Shown: one piece after another, positions 1 to 7,788 of the stretch
How positions within the stretch are numbered: the first letter of the stretch is position 1
How the letters are laid out: each line of letters starts with the position of its first letter
Source of the DNA: Rhodocytophaga aerolata
Lineage (GTDB): Bacteria; Bacteroidota; Bacteroidia; Cytophagales; 172606-1
Reading direction: 5' to 3'
Assembly: GCF_030503435.1 (NCBI RefSeq)
Contig: NZ_JAUKPO010000005.1
Location: 332,514-396,513, forward strand
DNA: 64,000 nt
Program-made: the position numbers and the translations under genes
Notes under the pieces: model-generated
The model's input: only the letters and a program-made list of their open reading frames with translations
Database searches by the model: none
Told to the model about the DNA's origin: nothing

Positions 1-2352
1 ATCAATTACTACATCGGTAAGTGTAGCGTTTTCATCCTGCAGAATAAAACTTACCGAATACGATTTTTTCTCTTTTCCTATGTTTTCTCCCTCGTATACA
101 TCAAATACATTTACCGATTTAAGCAAGCGGCGTTCACTCGCCATAGCTAGTTGTCTGATGGTCTGGAAACTTATATTTTTATCAATTACCAGAGACAGAT
201 CCCTGCGTACTTCCGGGTATTTGGGCACTTCTTTTACTTCCAGATTCCCTGAATATTGTTTTAATAAATAATCCCAGTCAATATCTGCATAAAATACCTG
301 CCCTTTCATATCCATAAATTTACAGATAGATGGTTGCAACAGCCCTATGTTAGCTACCTCCCGGTTGTTTATTTTATAACATAGCCCATACGAGAATATT
401 GCCAGTTCGGTATCTTTACTTTCTATGTTTTTTACATGCATCCGTTGCAACAACTTCTGCACGGTGCTAAGCAGATCATGAAAATTTACAGATTTGCTTT
501 TTTGCTGCCAGCTTTCAGCCTGCTTATCACCTGCTAAGAACAAAGCCAGCCGGTTTTTTTCCACGTATTTACCCTCAGTTTTGTAGTAGGTGGTACCAAA
601 TTCAAATAGTTTCAGCTCTTTCTGGCGCCGGTTGCTGTTATAGGCCATCACCTCTAGCCCTGAAAACAGAAGTGTCTGGCGCATCACGCCCAGGTCTTCA
701 CTCAGTTTATTTAGTATTTCTACATTTTGCCCGGCAGCTACAAACGCAAACTTCTCGGTATAAATGGCCTTTGTCAGAGAATTGGTAATAATTTCATAAT
801 AGCCATTATCCGATAGCAAGGCCGTAATTTTATATTGCAGTTTGTTTTTATCAACTGACGGAAATTCAGCCAGGTAGTCTGCATGTAAACGGTCAGGAAT
901 TTCTATATTGTCGTAGCCATATATGCGTAAGATTTCCTCTATCACATCCGCTTCCCGTTGTACATCTACCCGGTAAGGAGGAATACTAAGTTGCAGTGCA
1001 GCATCTGTTTCACTAGTAATGTGAATATCCAGATTACTAAGGATGGATTTAATGGTGTCCTTATCTAATACCTTCCCAATAAGCCTGTTAACGTTTTTGT
1101 AGAGGAGGTTTACTTCAAAATTTGCTACTGGCTGAGGATAAATGTCTATAATTTCTGAAGTAACTACCCCGCCTGCTAGTTCTCCAATTAGTAAAGCGGC
1201 CCGTTTTAATGCATATACGGTAATATTCGGATCAGTACCCCGTTCAAACCGGAAGGAAGCATCCGTTTTTAAGCTATGTTGCTGGCTTGTTTTGCGAATG
1301 TACACTGGATTAAAGCAGGCACTTTCCAGAAATATGGCTTTTGTTTCTGTAGTAACGCCTGAGTTAATTCCTCCAAAAACACCAGCTATGCACATAGGTT
1401 CTTCTGCATTACAGATCATCAGATCAGTATCGTGCAGCTTTCTTTCTTGTCCGTCTAAGGTTACAAAAGGGGTTCCCGGAGATAGCGTTTTTACTACTAC
1501 CTTATTGCCGGTAATTTTTGCCGCATCAAATGCATGCAAGGGCTGCCCTAATTCGTGCAGCACAAAATTGGTAACATCCACCACATTGTTAATGGGAGTT
1601 AAGCCAATAGACTGCAGCCGTTTTTTTAGCCATTCGGGAGACTCTTGTACTGTAAGATTGCTAATGGTTACACCAGAGTATCTTGGCGCTGCTTCTGTAT
1701 TTTCTACGATCACTTCAATAGAAGCACTTGTTTGATGCACATGAAAAGCCTCTACCGACGGCAGTTGGTATTCGCGGTGAAGCAAGGCTTTTAAATCACG
1801 CACTACGCCTATATGAGAGGCCGCATCAGCCCGGTTGGGAGTTAAGCCGATTTCCAATACATAATCTGGCTCCAGGTTAAAATATTTGGCAGCAGGCGTT
1901 CCATTGGGCAGATCGGTATGGAGCACCATTATTCCGGCATGTGAGGTACCTATGCCTATTTCATCTTCCGCACAAATCATCCCTTCTGATACCTCTCCAC
2001 GAATCTTGGCTTTTTTTATTTTTAATGGTTCCCCTTCGGAAGGATATAACGTAGCACCCACTGTCGCCACCACTACTTTTTGTCCGGCAGCTACATTAGA
2101 GGCTCCACAAACAATAGGAACCACCGAGCCATTGCCAATATCTACAGTAGTTAAACTGAGCTTATCAGCTTCCGGATGTTTTTTGCAGGTAAGCACCTCT
2201 CCTATCACTATTCCTTGCAGCCCGCCTTTTATCGATTCTACTCCCTCCACATGTTCTACCTCTAGCCCCGACCGGGTTAGCAGATTTGCTATTTCCTGTG
2301 CACTTTCGTCTACTTGTATATATTGCTTTAACCAGTTATATGATATCTTCAT
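1..2352 (-). CDS. pheT: Phenylalanine--tRNA ligase beta subunit (3' end cut by window edge)
   Basis: Beta chain of the alpha2-beta2 PheRS that charges tRNA-Phe in the cytoplasm. The frame is open for 784 codons from the ATG at 2350-2352 to the left edge. In order it shows the EMAP-like tRNA-binding OB domain (about residues 40-150, with HPEADKL and EGMICAEDEIG), the B3/B4 editing region, the B5 domain (PYRVDVQREADV near residue 460) and the start of the C-terminal anticodon-binding FDX-ACB domain (YPEVRRDLSLVID near 711). Family members are about 800-810 residues, so only about 20 residues are missing outside the window. No promoter box is clear upstream. Opposite-strand open frames over this gene are shadows. 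Confidence 0.97.
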   Translation of the reverse strand, partial: MKISYNWLKQYIQVDESAQEIANLLTRSGLEVEHVEGVESIKGGLQGIVIGEVLTCKKHPEADKLSLTTVDIGNGSVVPIVCGASNVAAGQKVVVATVGATLYPSEGEPLKIKKAKIRGEVSEGMICAEDEIGIGTSHAGIMVLHTDLPNGTPAAKYFNLEPDYVLEIGLTPNRADAASHIGVVRDLKALLHREYQLPSVEAFHVHQTSASIEVIVENTEAAPRYSGVTISNLTVQESPEWLKKRLQSIGLTPINNVVDVTNFVLHELGQPLHAFDAAKITGNKVVVKTLSPGTPFVTLDGQERKLHDTDLMICNAEEPMCIAGVFGGINSGVTTETKAIFLESACFNPVYIRKTSQQHSLKTDASFRFERGTDPNITVYALKRAALLIGELAGGVVTSEIIDIYPQPVANFEVNLLYKNVNRLIGKVLDKDTIKSILSNLDIHITSETDAALQLSIPPYRVDVQREADVIEEILRIYGYDNIEIPDRLHADYLAEFPSVDKNKLQYKITALLSDNGYYEIITNSLTKAIYTEKFAFVAAGQNVEILNKLSEDLGVMRQTLLFSGLEVMAYNSNRRQKELKLFEFGTTYYKTEGKYVEKNRLALFLAGDKQAESWQQKSKSVNFHDLLSTVQKLLQRMHVKNIESKDTELAIFSYGLCYKINNREVANIGLLQPSICKFMDMKGQVFYADIDWDYLLKQYSGNLEVKEVPKYPEVRRDLSLVIDKNISFQTIRQLAMASERRLLKSVNVFDVYEGENIGKEKKSYSVSFILQDENATLTDVVID

Positions 2353-2467
2353 GAAACAGATGTTAATAAAAGTTGCCAATCAGCAACATTTTTTAAACTC
2401 AAAAATAAAAAAGGTTATTGAGTAAGTAGGCGAAGAAAGATATTTATTTTATTAGCACCAAAATTAA

Positions 2468-2511
2468 AACCTTTGACGTAATCACCTAATCCTGGTAATA
2501 CGTCAAAGGTT
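2468..2511 (-). terminator. Intrinsic terminator after the DUF1684 gene
   Basis: Perfect 13-bp arms (2468-2480 and 2499-2511, AACCTTTGACGTA and its complement) with an 18-nt loop. Read on the minus strand the hairpin is followed by TTTTAATTTT, so it should end transcription from the gene finishing at 2542 before it reaches pheT. Confidence 0.8.
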
Positions 2512-2541
2512 CAATCTCCTGGTAGAGATAAACTTGATCAG

Positions 2542-3168
2542 TTAAGAATCATCCCGGGGATAATCCTTCTCGCCTGCATTAATCTTTATACCAATATGGT
2601 TTTCTTTAGGGGGAACCGGACAGGTATAATTATGATTATAAGCACAGAAAGGATTATAGGCAAAATTAAAATCTATCATCAACTCATTATTTTTATCTAG
2701 TTCCAGATCCAAGTAACGGCCCCCGCCATAGGTTTCAAAGCCATTCGTTTCATCAGTAAAGGGCAGAAACAAGCCATCTTCTTCTCCATCTTCTCCCATT
2801 TTTAGCAGCAAAAGCACCTTGTGTTCCTGATCTTTAAGTTTAAAAGAGGCGTACCCATACCTAACGAAACTTTCTTCTTCGCCTCCAGTCATCCGTAATT
2901 TGAGCTTGGCTGTATCTCTAATCGGCTCTACCGTTGCTTTAATCCGGTAAGCCTGATCTGGAGCAAAGTAAGTGAGTTTGGTAAACTTTTTTTTGTCTTC
3001 AAAGGGGGATTCTTCTGAGCTTTGGAAGAATCTATCTTTCTCAGCCCGGAATTTAGTGAGCTTCTCCAGATACGAATCATTAGCCGACGTATCTGCAAAG
3101 GTATAGACGAGAATAAAAATAACGGCTATAATGATTCCGAAAAAATAGACAGCATTGGATTTTTTCAT
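2542..3168 (-). CDS. DUF1684 domain-containing protein, membrane anchored
   Basis: A 208-residue protein with one hydrophobic segment at about residues 9-26 and no lipobox, so it is probably anchored in the inner membrane with its domain outside. The rest matches the DUF1684 pattern: an N-terminal ...FRAEKDRFF element, the GGGRYLDLE and DFNFAYNPFCAYN segments, and the closing CPVPPKENHIGIKINAGE. The family has no proven function; the conserved Cys/Asn/Pro-rich end is its signature. It lies 88 bp downstream of radC on the same strand and has its own terminator, so it may be cotranscribed with radC. Family assignment is from remembered motif pattern; role unknown. Confidence 0.85.
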   Translation of the reverse strand: MKKSNAVYFFGIIIAVIFILVYTFADTSANDSYLEKLTKFRAEKDRFFQSSEESPFEDKKKFTKLTYFAPDQAYRIKATVEPIRDTAKLKLRMTGGEEESFVRYGYASFKLKDQEHKVLLLLKMGEDGEEDGLFLPFTDETNGFETYGGGRYLDLELDKNNELMIDFNFAYNPFCAYNHNYTCPVPPKENHIGIKINAGEKDYPRDDS

Positions 3169-3256
3169 ACAGGCAAGTTAAGACGAAACTAATAAATGCA
3201 GCTTATATTTCTCTTCATCTACTAACGAAGCCTCTACTATTTTCAGTACATCTTCC

Positions 3257-3961
3257 TTACAAGATACCCTCGTCGGCAAAGCTATAGAATACTCTGTCAG
3301 CAAAAATCACATGATCCAGTACAGGAATATCCAGCAGTTTACCTGCTTCCTTCATCTTTTTGGTAAGTTCCTTATCTGCCTGGCTTGGCATCATGTTGCC
3401 CGAGGGATGATTATGGACCAAGATAATACTGCTAGCCAGGTTTTCCAGAGCTGTTTTAAATATCAGTTTTGGGTCAGCCACTGTACCGGCTACTCCACCT
3501 GCGCTAATCTGTACTTTCTTAATCACAGCATTTGCCCGGTTTAATAGCAATACCCAAAACTCTTCGTGTGGTAAGTCAAGCAGATTAGCCGCCATCATAT
3601 CGTATACATCTTTAGAAGAAGTAATACGTAATTTTTTAGGCAAATCACTCTCTTTTCGCCTTCTGCCCAGTTCCAGTGCACTCATAATACTGATGGCTTT
3701 TGCTTCTCCAATTCCTTTGAACTTTTGCAGATCTTTCACCGAAAGTTTAGCCAGTTCGTTGAGGTTGTTATTTACATCGTTCAGGATTATCTTGGCCAGA
3801 TCCACAGCACTCATAGATATAGTACCAGAGCCAATTAAAATACCTATCAGTTCAGCATCCGACAAGGCTGATTTGCCTTTCATCAGTAATTTTTCTCGTG
3901 GGCGGTCTTCTTCTGCCCAGCTTAATATTTTCAAACTCTGCGTATAATTGTCAGTTTCCAT
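3257..3961 (-). CDS. radC: RadC family protein (JAB/MPN domain)
   Basis: RadC/UPF0758 protein of 234 residues. The N-terminal part is the usual WAEEDRPREKL start plus a helix-hairpin-helix segment (FKGIGEAKA, about residues 82-90). The C-terminal JAB/MPN metalloprotease-like domain carries E134 and the JAMM signature H183-x-H185-P-S-G with D196 as the last zinc ligand. Despite the name, a role in DNA repair is not firmly shown for the family. An ATG at 4000 would add 13 residues that do not look like other RadC starts, so I chose the ATG at 3959-3961. Neighbours rpsT and pheT are housekeeping. Confidence 0.92.
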   Translation of the reverse strand: METDNYTQSLKILSWAEEDRPREKLLMKGKSALSDAELIGILIGSGTISMSAVDLAKIILNDVNNNLNELAKLSVKDLQKFKGIGEAKAISIMSALELGRRRKESDLPKKLRITSSKDVYDMMAANLLDLPHEEFWVLLLNRANAVIKKVQISAGGVAGTVADPKLIFKTALENLASSIILVHNHPSGNMMPSQADKELTKKMKEAGKLLDIPVLDHVIFADRVFYSFADEGIL

Positions 3962-4045
3962 GTGCAAATTGATGCATAACCCAGGAATCGTTTTTCCCAT
4001 GTAATATTATGCTGACCTTTATACCCTACTTACAGACTTATGTAA

Positions 4046-4080
4046 ACAAAAAAACCTTATGCGTTGAGGCATAAGGCTGA
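4046..4080 (-). terminator. rpsT terminator
   Basis: Arms CCTTATGC (4055-4062) and GCATAAGG (4069-4076) with a 6-nt loop; on the minus strand the stem runs into seven T residues. It sits about 25 nt past the rpsT stop codon. Confidence 0.8.
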
Positions 4081-4102
4081 ACCGTATCTTCAAGACAGAT
4101 AC

Positions 4103-4357
4103 TTAAGCGAGCTTATTTACCAGTCTGGCAAGCTTAGATTTCTTGTTAGCGGCATTATTTTTATGAATAATGTTCTTTTTAGCCAGGCGGTCAATCATCG
4201 AAGATACTTTCTTGAACAGCTCCTGTGCTTCAGCCTTATCAGTAGTAGTAGTTAACTTTTTGATGAACGTACGGGTAGTTTTTGCCTGATACTTATTTCT
4301 CAAACGCTTAGCTTCGTTAGCTCTTATTCTTTTTAATGCAGATTTATGATTTGCCAT
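4103..4357 (-). CDS. rpsT: 30S ribosomal protein S20
   Basis: S20 binds 16S rRNA in the body of the small subunit. The 84-residue product begins MANHKSALKRIR, the near-universal S20 start, and is very basic and helical (RANEAKRLRNKY, KNNAANKKSKLARL). An upstream start would add 19 residues unlike the family, so the ATG at 4355-4357 is used. It is a single-gene unit with its own Bacteroidota promoter and terminator. The leader contains a short dyad (TCCTTTATAGGA, about 4393-4404) that could form a small hairpin; whether it serves autoregulation, as known for S20 in other bacteria, is only a guess. Confidence 0.97.
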   Translation of the reverse strand: MANHKSALKRIRANEAKRLRNKYQAKTTRTFIKKLTTTTDKAEAQELFKKVSSMIDRLAKKNIIHKNNAANKKSKLARLVNKLA

Positions 4358-4411
4358 CTCTTTTGTAAATATAATTCTATGCTTGAAAGTCTTGATTCCT
4401 ATAAAGGAGTG

Positions 4412-4441
4412 CAAATGTAAGCTAATTTATAATAATTGCAA
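4412..4441 (-). promoter_or_regulatory. Bacteroidota-type promoter of rpsT
   Basis: On the minus strand TTG (4439-4441), a 19-bp spacer and TACATTTG (4412-4419) match the Bacteroidota sigma-A consensus TTG-N19-23-TAnnTTTG. The start point should fall near 4405, giving a leader of about 48 nt. This is the best promoter match in the window and helps place the genome. Confidence 0.85.
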
Positions 4442-4490
4442 AATTACTTTTTAGGTTTTATTTAGCTTGCTCAGCTCATTGTTTATCAGA

Positions 4491-5465
4491 ATGAAGAAAG
4501 TATTTTTTACGTTGGGCTTGTTAATATTAGGTAGCCTGTATGAAAGTTTTGCTTGGGGATTTTTAGCTCATCAACGGATTAACCGCCTGGCTGTTTTCTG
4601 CTTACCTCCGGAAATGATCACTTTTTATAAATACCATATCCGGTATATTACAGAGAATGCCGTAAACCCGGATAAACGTCGCTATGCTGTGGCTGGTGAA
4701 GCCCCCAGGCATTATATCGATCTGGATGTTTACAGCGATGATACACGCTCTACCTTACCGCACAGCTGGAAAGAAGCAGTGGATGTATATTCTGAAGATA
4801 CTTTAATGGCTTATGGTATTGTGCCCTGGCAGATCAATTTTATGAAATACCAGCTCACAGAAGCTTTCCTGCAAAAAGATGCTAAACGTATATTACGGGT
4901 ATCAGCCGACCTGGGCCACTATATTGCCGATGCCCATGTGCCATTGCATACGACTGAAAACTACAATGGCCAGCTTACTAACCAGCATGGTATTCATGGA
5001 TTGTGGGAATCTCGTCTGCCGGAAATATTCTCGGATGATTATGATTACTTTACTGGTACAGCTACCTATATTGACAATCCTCTGGAAGCCGCCTGGCAAG
5101 CGGTCATGAGTTCGCATCAAGCCCTGGATTCTGTTTTGCGATTCGAAAAAGAGTTAACGTCGCGTTTTCCCGAAGATAAAAAATATAGCTTTGAGCAGCG
5201 GGGAAACATAACAACAAAGGTATATTCTAAAGCCTTTTGTAAAGCCTACCACACCATGCTAGCAGGTCAGGTAGAAAGAAGATTAAAAGCCTCTATCAAG
5301 CTGGTAAGTGATTTATGGTATACAAGCTGGGTAGACGCTGGCCAACCAGATTTAAACAGCCTGTTAACCTTTACCTTCTCTAAGGAAGATTTAGAAGAGA
5401 TAGCCGAAGAGAAACTCCAATGGGAAAAGAGACATATTCTAACCCGTCCGCATGAAGTTGAGTAG
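4491..5465 (+). CDS. Secreted zinc hydrolase of the S1/P1 nuclease / phospholipase C superfamily
   Basis: A 324-residue exported protein from the ATG at 4491 (a TTG at 4467 would add eight residues before the signal peptide). A signal peptide ends around SFAWG; the mature N-terminal Trp followed by GFLAHQRIN is typical of the tri-zinc enzymes where Trp1 and a nearby His bind zinc. Further likely ligands are in HYIDLD, in LGHYIADAHVPLH and in HGLWESRLPE. This fold covers both S1/P1 nucleases and zinc-dependent phospholipases C, and I cannot tell which substrate it uses. It is monocistronic and points away from rpsT. The acidic C-terminal tail (EDLEEIAEEK) is unremarkable. Confidence 0.8.
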   Translation: MKKVFFTLGLLILGSLYESFAWGFLAHQRINRLAVFCLPPEMITFYKYHIRYITENAVNPDKRRYAVAGEAPRHYIDLDVYSDDTRSTLPHSWKEAVDVYSEDTLMAYGIVPWQINFMKYQLTEAFLQKDAKRILRVSADLGHYIADAHVPLHTTENYNGQLTNQHGIHGLWESRLPEIFSDDYDYFTGTATYIDNPLEAAWQAVMSSHQALDSVLRFEKELTSRFPEDKKYSFEQRGNITTKVYSKAFCKAYHTMLAGQVERRLKASIKLVSDLWYTSWVDAGQPDLNSLLTFTFSKEDLEEIAEEKLQWEKRHILTRPHEVE

Positions 5466-5698
5466 AGAGAAAGCTACAAAATCAACTAGTAGTTACTGAT
5501 ACCTCAGCTTGGCTATGGATGTTTGTAAACCTATTTTTCTAAATCTGTACACAGGGTAAATGCTTTATACCCGCATTCTGTAAGATGAAAAAATAGTTGA
5601 AAAAACTTTAGAATGTACAATCTTTTTTTTCGTTTCGGTAACCATTCTGATAATCAACATACTATGAAACATTCCTTTCGATAGGCATTGAAATCAAA

Positions 5699-5723
5699 AA
5701 GCCTTTGTTTAAAACAAAGGCTT
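5699..5723. promoter_or_regulatory. Perfect 12-bp dyad: terminator or activator site
   Basis: AAGCCTTTGTTT and its exact complement around one central base, centred at 5711. It could end transcription of the secreted hydrolase gene (a weak T-rich stretch follows), or be an upstream activator site, since its centre lies about 83 bp before the start point predicted for the sigma-54-like promoter. The sequence does not decide between them. Confidence 0.6.
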
Positions 5724-5767
5724 TCTTCATAAAAAAACATTAATAATTTTTTCAGAAAATACATGCT

Positions 5768-5783
5768 TGGAACGAATATTGCA
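5768..5783 (+). promoter_or_regulatory. Sigma-54-like (-24/-12) promoter
   Basis: TGGAACGAATATTGCA differs from the RpoN consensus TGGCACG-N4-TTGCW at one base. The key GG (5769-5770) and GC (5781-5782) are exactly 10 bp apart, as required. The predicted start is near 5794. No protein gene follows in this direction. Confidence 0.6.
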
Positions 5784-5793
5784 GTATTTTTTT

Positions 5794-5873
5794 CAGTTGT
5801 GTAGGTGACTACATAATGCAAAAAGTGTATATTTATAAAGGCCTCTACCTCTGGTGGAGGTTTTTATTTTGTA
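5794..5873 (+). ncRNA. Candidate small RNA with two hairpins
   Basis: Between the sigma-54-like start and a T-rich stretch lie about 80 nt without a usable reading frame. The first hairpin is GTGTAG-GTGA-CTACAT (about 5800-5815), closed by a GNRA-type loop. The second is ACCTC-TGGTG-GAGGT (about 5847-5861), directly followed by TTTTTATTTT, a good intrinsic terminator. Promoter, structured body and terminator together suggest an independently transcribed RNA. No known RNA family is recognised. This is inference until transcription is shown. Confidence 0.45.
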
Positions 5874-6403
5874 TATGTGGCGTAAATATACAAACGAGAA
5901 TCTGTTTGCAAAAATAGGCTAATCATCATCCAGATAAAATCCAAATCCTTGATTTTCCTTACTCAAGCTTTTACCCTTTAAAGTTAAGTATGCTGCTTTT
6001 TCCTACCCACAAACTACTGACGCTAGGTAGCAGCTCATCTACTCAGACTTTTTTTCTACAATAACCACAAATATCCTACACAAGCACAATAATTCCTGAT
6101 AAATTCAGTTAAACTCATTTATTACGGATTAACAACTGCTAAACAGATGCTTTCAAACATAATAAATGTGCTTGATTAGGGAGTTTTTTTATTAGCTAAC
6201 AGCCGGATACTATTCAAACTTAAAAGTCAGTCTTGCCAATATCCTAAACCTGTTTTTTATAAGCTATCTAGTAAACTTGATTTAATCGCAATTATTGTAT
6301 AGAGCCCTATTTATTTTTTTTAACAGTATACCGGAAACTGGTACATTATATCTATCATACTCTATAAAAATACTCCTTTTATTAGCACTGCAAGCGACAC
6401 AAC

Positions 6404-7375
6404 TTATTGCGACCAGCTGTTAGGCTGACGGTCCCATCTGTGCTCTTTCAACTTTTTTAGTAAATCTTCAGGCAAACCTTTGCCATCACTTGTACTCACA
6501 TTAGACTTAACATGATTCAATTTTCGCATGCCTGGTATAGTGGTATGTACATGTTGATTACTAAGAATAAACCGGAGAGCCATTTCTGGCATAGTCATTC
6601 CACTGGGGACCAATGGTTTTAACTGGTCTGCATGTTCCACACTGGACTGCAGGTTTTCCGGAACAAAATAGGTACTTCGCCAGTCGTCTTTGGGAAATGT
6701 GGTATCTTTTGTCAGATTTCCGGTAAGTGTGCCTTCATCGAAAGGAACACGGGCTATAATGCCAATGTCGAGTTTCTGGCATAGCGGAAAAAGTTCATCC
6801 TCAGGAGCCTGGTCAAATATATTATAAATCACTTGCACAGCATCTATAAGGCCGGTTTTCAGGCTTTCGAGGCAATTTTCCGGTTCCCAGCGGTTTACAC
6901 TGATTCCCATTGCTTGTATCTTTCCTTCTTTTTTCAAATCTTCTACAGTCCGTTGCCAGCGTTCATCGGTGGCCCAGCTATCTTCCCACACATGGAACTG
7001 CTGCAAGGCAATGGTTTCTACATTTAAGTTTTTCAGGCTTTTTTCGGTATACTCCCGGATATGGTCGGGGGGGAAACATTCATCCAGGGTGAAGCCTTTT
7101 CTAGAAGGCCATGTAAAATTTTTCGGTGGAATTTTTGTTGCCAGGTACAATGTTTTTTCCGGATGCCGTTTCAGTAACTTTCCCAGAATTTGTTCGCTCC
7201 TGCCGCTGCCATAGCCCCAGGCTGTATCAAAAAAATTACAGCCCATTTCTACGGCTACATCTAAGGATCTTTCGGACTCTTGGTCATCCGAGCCTGTCCA
7301 GCCAGCCAGCCCCCACATGCCATAGCCAATTTCACTGACATGCCAGCCTGTTCTTCCAAATCTTCTGTATTGCAT
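6404..7375 (-). CDS. Aldo/keto reductase
   Basis: NADPH-dependent aldo/keto reductase of 323 residues, full length for the family. The catalytic tetrad is readable: D50 and Y55 in FFDTAWGYG, K81 in ATKIPP and H128 in QQFHVWED. The C-terminal part keeps the cofactor-binding pattern (TTIPGMRKLNHVKSN). It belongs to the general AKR group of YajO/IolS-like oxidoreductases; its substrate cannot be read from sequence. The gene stands alone, with long non-coding stretches on both sides. A partial relative of the same superfamily survives as a remnant near 36140. Confidence 0.9.
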   Translation of the reverse strand: MQYRRFGRTGWHVSEIGYGMWGLAGWTGSDDQESERSLDVAVEMGCNFFDTAWGYGSGRSEQILGKLLKRHPEKTLYLATKIPPKNFTWPSRKGFTLDECFPPDHIREYTEKSLKNLNVETIALQQFHVWEDSWATDERWQRTVEDLKKEGKIQAMGISVNRWEPENCLESLKTGLIDAVQVIYNIFDQAPEDELFPLCQKLDIGIIARVPFDEGTLTGNLTKDTTFPKDDWRSTYFVPENLQSSVEHADQLKPLVPSGMTMPEMALRFILSNQHVHTTIPGMRKLNHVKSNVSTSDGKGLPEDLLKKLKEHRWDRQPNSWSQ

Positions 7376-7518
7376 AGGTGTTTGTTAGGTTAAGAGTATA
7401 CTATATGTTGAAATAAAATTTTCCGCCATGCTTAGACGGGCCACAATATACTCAATCGAAGGAAAAATTGATAATTTATTATTTTATCTCTATATTGACT
7501 ATCAGCAACCCATATATT

Positions 7519-7731
7519 ATGACCTGTCTGTTTGTTATTACCCAGGTTTATACCTCTACTCCCAAGGTTGGAGGCTCCGGATTGGATCTTCTCATTAGTA
7601 TTGTCTGCTTGAGTTTACTGGCAGGGTTAGTGTATCTGTTTAAGTTCTTACTGGAGAAATACAGAATTGCCCGCAACAACACTATCTGGCAGAATGAAGC
7701 TGGAGATATAATAAATAAGTCTGAACAGTAG
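7519..7731 (+). CDS. Small single-pass membrane protein, unknown
   Basis: A 70-residue frame from the ATG at 7519, or 87 residues from 7468. It has one strong membrane segment (LDLLISIVCLSLLAGLVYLF) followed by a basic stretch (KFLLEKYRIARNN) and an acidic end, so the C-terminus is probably cytoplasmic. The shape resembles short CcoQ/CcmD-like or phage-shock-like helper proteins, but I recognise no family and no partner is encoded nearby. A strong terminator begins nine bases after its stop, which supports it being a real transcribed gene. The start is uncertain. Confidence 0.5.
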   Translation: MTCLFVITQVYTSTPKVGGSGLDLLISIVCLSLLAGLVYLFKFLLEKYRIARNNTIWQNEAGDIINKSEQ

Positions 7732-7739
7732 CACAATAA

Positions 7740-7769
7740 AAAAGGATTACACCGCCGTGTAATCCTTTT
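7740..7769. terminator. Bidirectional intrinsic terminator
   Basis: AAAGGATTACAC (7741-7752), loop CGCC, and the exact complement (7757-7768). With A-rich and T-rich flanks it can serve both the small membrane protein and the convergent large secreted protein gene. Confidence 0.85.
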
Positions 7770-7788
7770 GTGTGGCCCTCGCCTGCAT

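Larger units (their letters stand above)
5466..6403. other. Intergenic region without protein gene
   Basis: About 940 bp with stops in all frames. The left third holds a strong dyad, a sigma-54-like promoter and a terminator-like hairpin (separate entries). An ATG at 5664 opens only a six-codon frame. From 5880 to 6403 I see only AT-rich DNA with no recognisable gene, repeat or RNA. Confidence 0.7.

Noticed and set aside
1142..2425. Two plus-strand frames of 197 and 179 codons
   Set aside because: They lie antisense to pheT, which is fully recognisable on the minus strand; their text is unlike protein families.
3170..3250. Open minus-strand text (DVLKIVEASLVDEEKY) between radC and the DUF1684 gene
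   Set aside because: Only about 25 codons without a start; may be chance or a tiny vestige, too little to annotate.
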